A stretch of DNA of 64,000 nt, taken from Bacteroidota bacterium (GTDB lineage: Bacteria > Bacteroidota > Bacteroidia > Cytophagales > Cyclobacteriaceae). The DNA lies in the NCBI GenBank assembly GCA_016178785.1, contig JACOSO010000096.1, positions 305,649 to 369,648 on the forward strand. The letters run 5' to 3'. A model generated the notes under the pieces. That model was given only the letters and a program-made list of their open reading frames with translations. It made no database searches and was not told the origin of the DNA. Within the stretch, counting starts at the first letter, position 1. Each line of letters opens with the position of its first letter. The position numbers were made by a program, and so were the translations under genes. Positions 61,678 to 64,000 of this stretch are shown here, one piece after another.

Positions 61678-63810
61678 ATGAAAACACTGTTGCGCTTTAG
61701 TCAGACCATTTTGGTTCTTCTGTCATGCACCAACGTTTTTTGTCAGAAGGGCTCAGACACCACCGACTTTTATTTGCTCAGCCTTCAAGAGCTGATGAAC
61801 ATCCCGATTACCACGGCATCAAAGTTTGAACAAAGCATCAAAGATGCCCCAAGTACTACATCACTTATCACCCGCGATCAGATTTTAAAGTACGGATGGC
61901 TCAGCGGGAACGAGGTGCTTTACCGACTGCCTGGCTTCTCCATGTCGCAAGATTACGACCGGCAAACCGTGAGCTCGCGTGGTATCTACGAGGGCTGGAA
62001 CAACAACCACATGCTCATGCTCATCGATGGTGTACCTATGAACGATAACATGTATGGTACTGCTTTCAGTTGGGAGATCACACCTCTGGTTTTTACTAAA
62101 TCCCTTGAGGTTATTCGAGGCCCAGGTTCTGCATTGTATGGTACAAATGCAACCAACGGTGTTATTTCTTACAATACGCTCTCTGCAAAAGACCTGACAA
62201 AGAAAGCTGAGGTTCGTTACAGATTTGGTAGTAGAGCAACCCAGGTATTTGATTTGTTAGTTGGGGGAGAGAACGAATCCGTTTCATTTGTGTCTGCTTT
62301 CAATTATTATAATACCAACGGAAACAGCTATAACAGCTACGATGCTTCCGGCTCAACTAAATACATTAATAATGCACGTTCCAGTTATTATTTCTTCAAC
62401 AAAATAGAAGGCAAAGGAAAACTACAGGGCTTTTCTCTTCAATATCATGAGCAAGCCTGGAATTTTGCGACAGGACATGGCTGGCTTTTTTATGTGCCCG
62501 ATAAACCCGAGAACATGAACGAAAACAGGAGACTGATATCGTTGCGATACAAAACACCTAACTCAGAAAAAAAATTACAACAAGAATATCTGGTACGATA
62601 TCAAAGACATGGTGTTGATTGGAACTCCCGATTGATTCCAAATAATACGTTTGGATATAATTATGGACTTACCGAAATGCTTAAGACCCACACTTCAGAT
62701 ATTTTCACCAGGCTCCAATTAAGTTATTCGCTTGCGAAAAATTCAGTACTTCTGGGGGGTATAGAAAACTCTTATTTCTTTTATAATGGTGACGACCTGC
62801 ACCAAAGCAACGTAAACTTGAACACGGATTTCTTACAGACCACCAATAACGAGTTTGTAGATGTAGGAAGTTATTTTGGGTGGCTCGGCTCGCATCCCTT
62901 CAACAATACAGGTATGTTTCTACAGTACACGTCTCCCAGGCTTTTTGATAAATTAAGCGTTACTGCAGGTGGAAGGTTTGACTACTTATCTTTTAAATTT
63001 AATGATCCTACCGTTGCCAATGCGCCTGACGAATCAAAATCATACAGCCGATTAACCCCGCGATTGAGTTTTGTCTATACGGCAAGTGAAAAACTCACAT
63101 TCAAATTGATGGGAGGTCAAGCTTTCCGCACACCATCACCTTCCGAACTGTTCGGATCAAATACCTATTTGCTCGCCTCTAATCCGCGCAGCCTCAACCC
63201 GGAGGTAATCACTACTTTTGAATTTGCTTCTGACTACACTCTGTCCAAAAATGTCAACTGGCGATTCAATGCTTTTCATACCGAGTTTGATGACCAAATT
63301 GGATATAGTGTTTCGAATTTTAATTTAAGCACCAATCTTTACTCTCTCACATCTTACGGAGTTGAAAATGAACTCACTTTTAAGTCGGGAAGGTTTGACG
63401 GATTCTTCAACCACTCTTACGTGCAACGTGAAAACGAAAAGATTAGCGATCCCACTATTGCCCAAAGCGAAAACAAACTCACCTGGGTTCCTCAGCAGGT
63501 AGTTAATGCAGGGTTGAAATATGCTTTTCCAAAATTTAACATTTCTACACAAGCTCACTATCAGGGAGCTGTTGCGAGACGTTCATCCGATTCTGATATT
63601 CCGACTACCGCTATCCGCGGCTCGCAAGTAGATGGGTGGTTTACAATAGACATACGTGCTACTTACAAACCTTCTGACATGATTGAAATCGGAATTATTG
63701 GAACAAACATGACCGATCAAAAAGGGAAACTCATCAAGAATAACTTGTATCCTTTCGATTATCAGATCACCGGCCGCACTATTTTATTTGATGTGCGTTT
63801 AATGTTTTAG
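61678..63810 (+). CDS. TonB-dependent outer-membrane receptor
   Basis: A 710-residue receptor: signal peptide (MKTLLRFSQTILVLLSCTNVFCQ), a plug domain with IPITTASKFEQSIKDAPSTTSLITRDQIL, GNEVLYRLPGFSMSQDYDRQTVSSRGIYEGWNNNHMLMLIDGVPMNDN and SLEVIRGPGSALYGTNATNGVI, then a 22-strand barrel ending ILFDVRLMF. The N-terminal segment before the plug is short, with no carboxypeptidase-like domain, so it is not a SusC type. It is close to CirA/FepA- or vitamin B12-type receptors; the ligand is unknown. Confidence 0.92.
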   Translation: MKTLLRFSQTILVLLSCTNVFCQKGSDTTDFYLLSLQELMNIPITTASKFEQSIKDAPSTTSLITRDQILKYGWLSGNEVLYRLPGFSMSQDYDRQTVSSRGIYEGWNNNHMLMLIDGVPMNDNMYGTAFSWEITPLVFTKSLEVIRGPGSALYGTNATNGVISYNTLSAKDLTKKAEVRYRFGSRATQVFDLLVGGENESVSFVSAFNYYNTNGNSYNSYDASGSTKYINNARSSYYFFNKIEGKGKLQGFSLQYHEQAWNFATGHGWLFYVPDKPENMNENRRLISLRYKTPNSEKKLQQEYLVRYQRHGVDWNSRLIPNNTFGYNYGLTEMLKTHTSDIFTRLQLSYSLAKNSVLLGGIENSYFFYNGDDLHQSNVNLNTDFLQTTNNEFVDVGSYFGWLGSHPFNNTGMFLQYTSPRLFDKLSVTAGGRFDYLSFKFNDPTVANAPDESKSYSRLTPRLSFVYTASEKLTFKLMGGQAFRTPSPSELFGSNTYLLASNPRSLNPEVITTFEFASDYTLSKNVNWRFNAFHTEFDDQIGYSVSNFNLSTNLYSLTSYGVENELTFKSGRFDGFFNHSYVQRENEKISDPTIAQSENKLTWVPQQVVNAGLKYAFPKFNISTQAHYQGAVARRSSDSDIPTTAIRGSQVDGWFTIDIRATYKPSDMIEIGIIGTNMTDQKGKLIKNNLYPFDYQITGRTILFDVRLMF

Positions 63811-63831
63811 ATTTAGGTTTGGTAGATAAAC

Positions 63832-64000
63832 ATGACTTTGATTTTTAATCGATATGCAAGGATTCTTTTTCTGTGCGTTGGAGTGCTTTCAAGCAGGTAC
63901 GCCTCCTCACAGTCGCTTGACTCTTTGCTGACAGCCTATCGTCAGGCAAGTGACCAAGACAAGACCAATTTGCAGCTTCAGTTAGGTTGGGTTTATCAAA
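63832..64000 (+). CDS. 5' end of an exported protein, possibly TPR-containing (partial)
   Basis: ATG at 63832 opens a frame that runs off the right edge (56 codons). It begins with a signal-like segment (ILFLCVGVLSSRYASSQ) and continues SLDSLLTAYRQASDQDKTNLQLQLGWVYQ, the usual lead-in of secreted TPR proteins or TPR sensor kinases of Bacteroidota. It lies 21 nt after the TonB receptor gene. The rest is outside the window. Confidence 0.6.
   Translation, partial: MTLIFNRYARILFLCVGVLSSRYASSQSLDSLLTAYRQASDQDKTNLQLQLGWVYQ

Noticed and set aside
1..64000. Prophage, integrative element or insertion sequence
   Set aside because: No integrase, transposase, phage structural gene or terminal repeat with target duplication was seen.

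Overview
The window looks like chromosome of a Bacteroidota bacterium, probably a member of the Cytophagales. The evidence is a giant type IX secretion (T9SS) type-B adhesin next to a PorP/SprF protein, three DUF5916 outer-membrane barrel proteins, a 7TMR-DISM sensor kinase, DUF4369-TlpA and Bacteroidota-type promoters (TTTG about 20 nt before TAnnTTTG). The assignment is inferred from gene content; no rRNA or tRNA gene was seen. Both edges cut genes.

Layout. 1-3.3 kb: a TIGR02391-like protein, a GC-rich palindromic spacer, and a kdnA/kdnB pair predicted to make 8-amino-Kdo for LPS. 3.3-5 kb: a secreted-protein gene interrupted by one in-frame amber codon, divergent from trmN6. 5-10.5 kb: a chromate/oxyanion resistance cluster made of a ChrB domain fused to an AraC DNA-binding domain, an ornithine-cyclodeaminase family protein, a free ChrB domain, ChrA, a secreted lectin-like protein, an exported arsenate-reductase-like phosphatase and an exported Fe/Mn superoxide dismutase (ChrC-like). 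10.5-15.1 kb: tandem DUF5916 paralogues; a third lies at 25-27 kb. 15.2-17 kb: two YceI genes and a MarR regulator. 17-32 kb: an M3 peptidase, an AraC regulator, the rpsF-rpsR-rplI operon, a response regulator, a DUF433/DUF5615 pair, purB, a PaaE-like reductase, a sensor kinase and a serine hydrolase. 32-43 kb: TlpA, alaS with an extra internal segment, a free-standing GatB-tail-like ORF, two overlapping M23 peptidases, a MerR regulator, dprA, an HMG-CoA lyase family gene, murB and a 21-residue Lys/Ala peptide gene with its own promoter and terminator. 43-53.7 kb: DsrE, LMW phosphatase, enoyl-CoA hydratase, pirin, OsmC, a serine hydrolase, an overlapping SRPBCC-EVE-MarR operon, and a metallo-beta-lactamase/beta-propeller fusion with an MFS transporter. 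54-64 kb: the 2091-residue T9SS adhesin with SprF, a TonB-dependent receptor and the start of an unidentified exported protein.

Two regulatory circuits can be proposed from the DNA. The palindrome ATGTTTAAACAT lies upstream of the first yceI gene and again, inside a perfect 20-bp palindrome, upstream of the pirin gene 30 kb away; it suits the MarR protein encoded beside the yceI genes. A 24-nt near-palindrome covers the promoter of the SRPBCC-EVE-MarR operon and suits autoregulation. Paired-hairpin repeats of about 75 bp and drifted 'taacgattaacg' microrepeats occupy several intergenic gaps and in two places supply the last codons and stop of a neighbouring gene. I see no integrase, transposase, CRISPR array or prophage. 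The strongest candidates for a little-described system are the exported arm of the chromate cluster with its ChrB-AraC fusion, and the Lys/Ala micropeptide locus.
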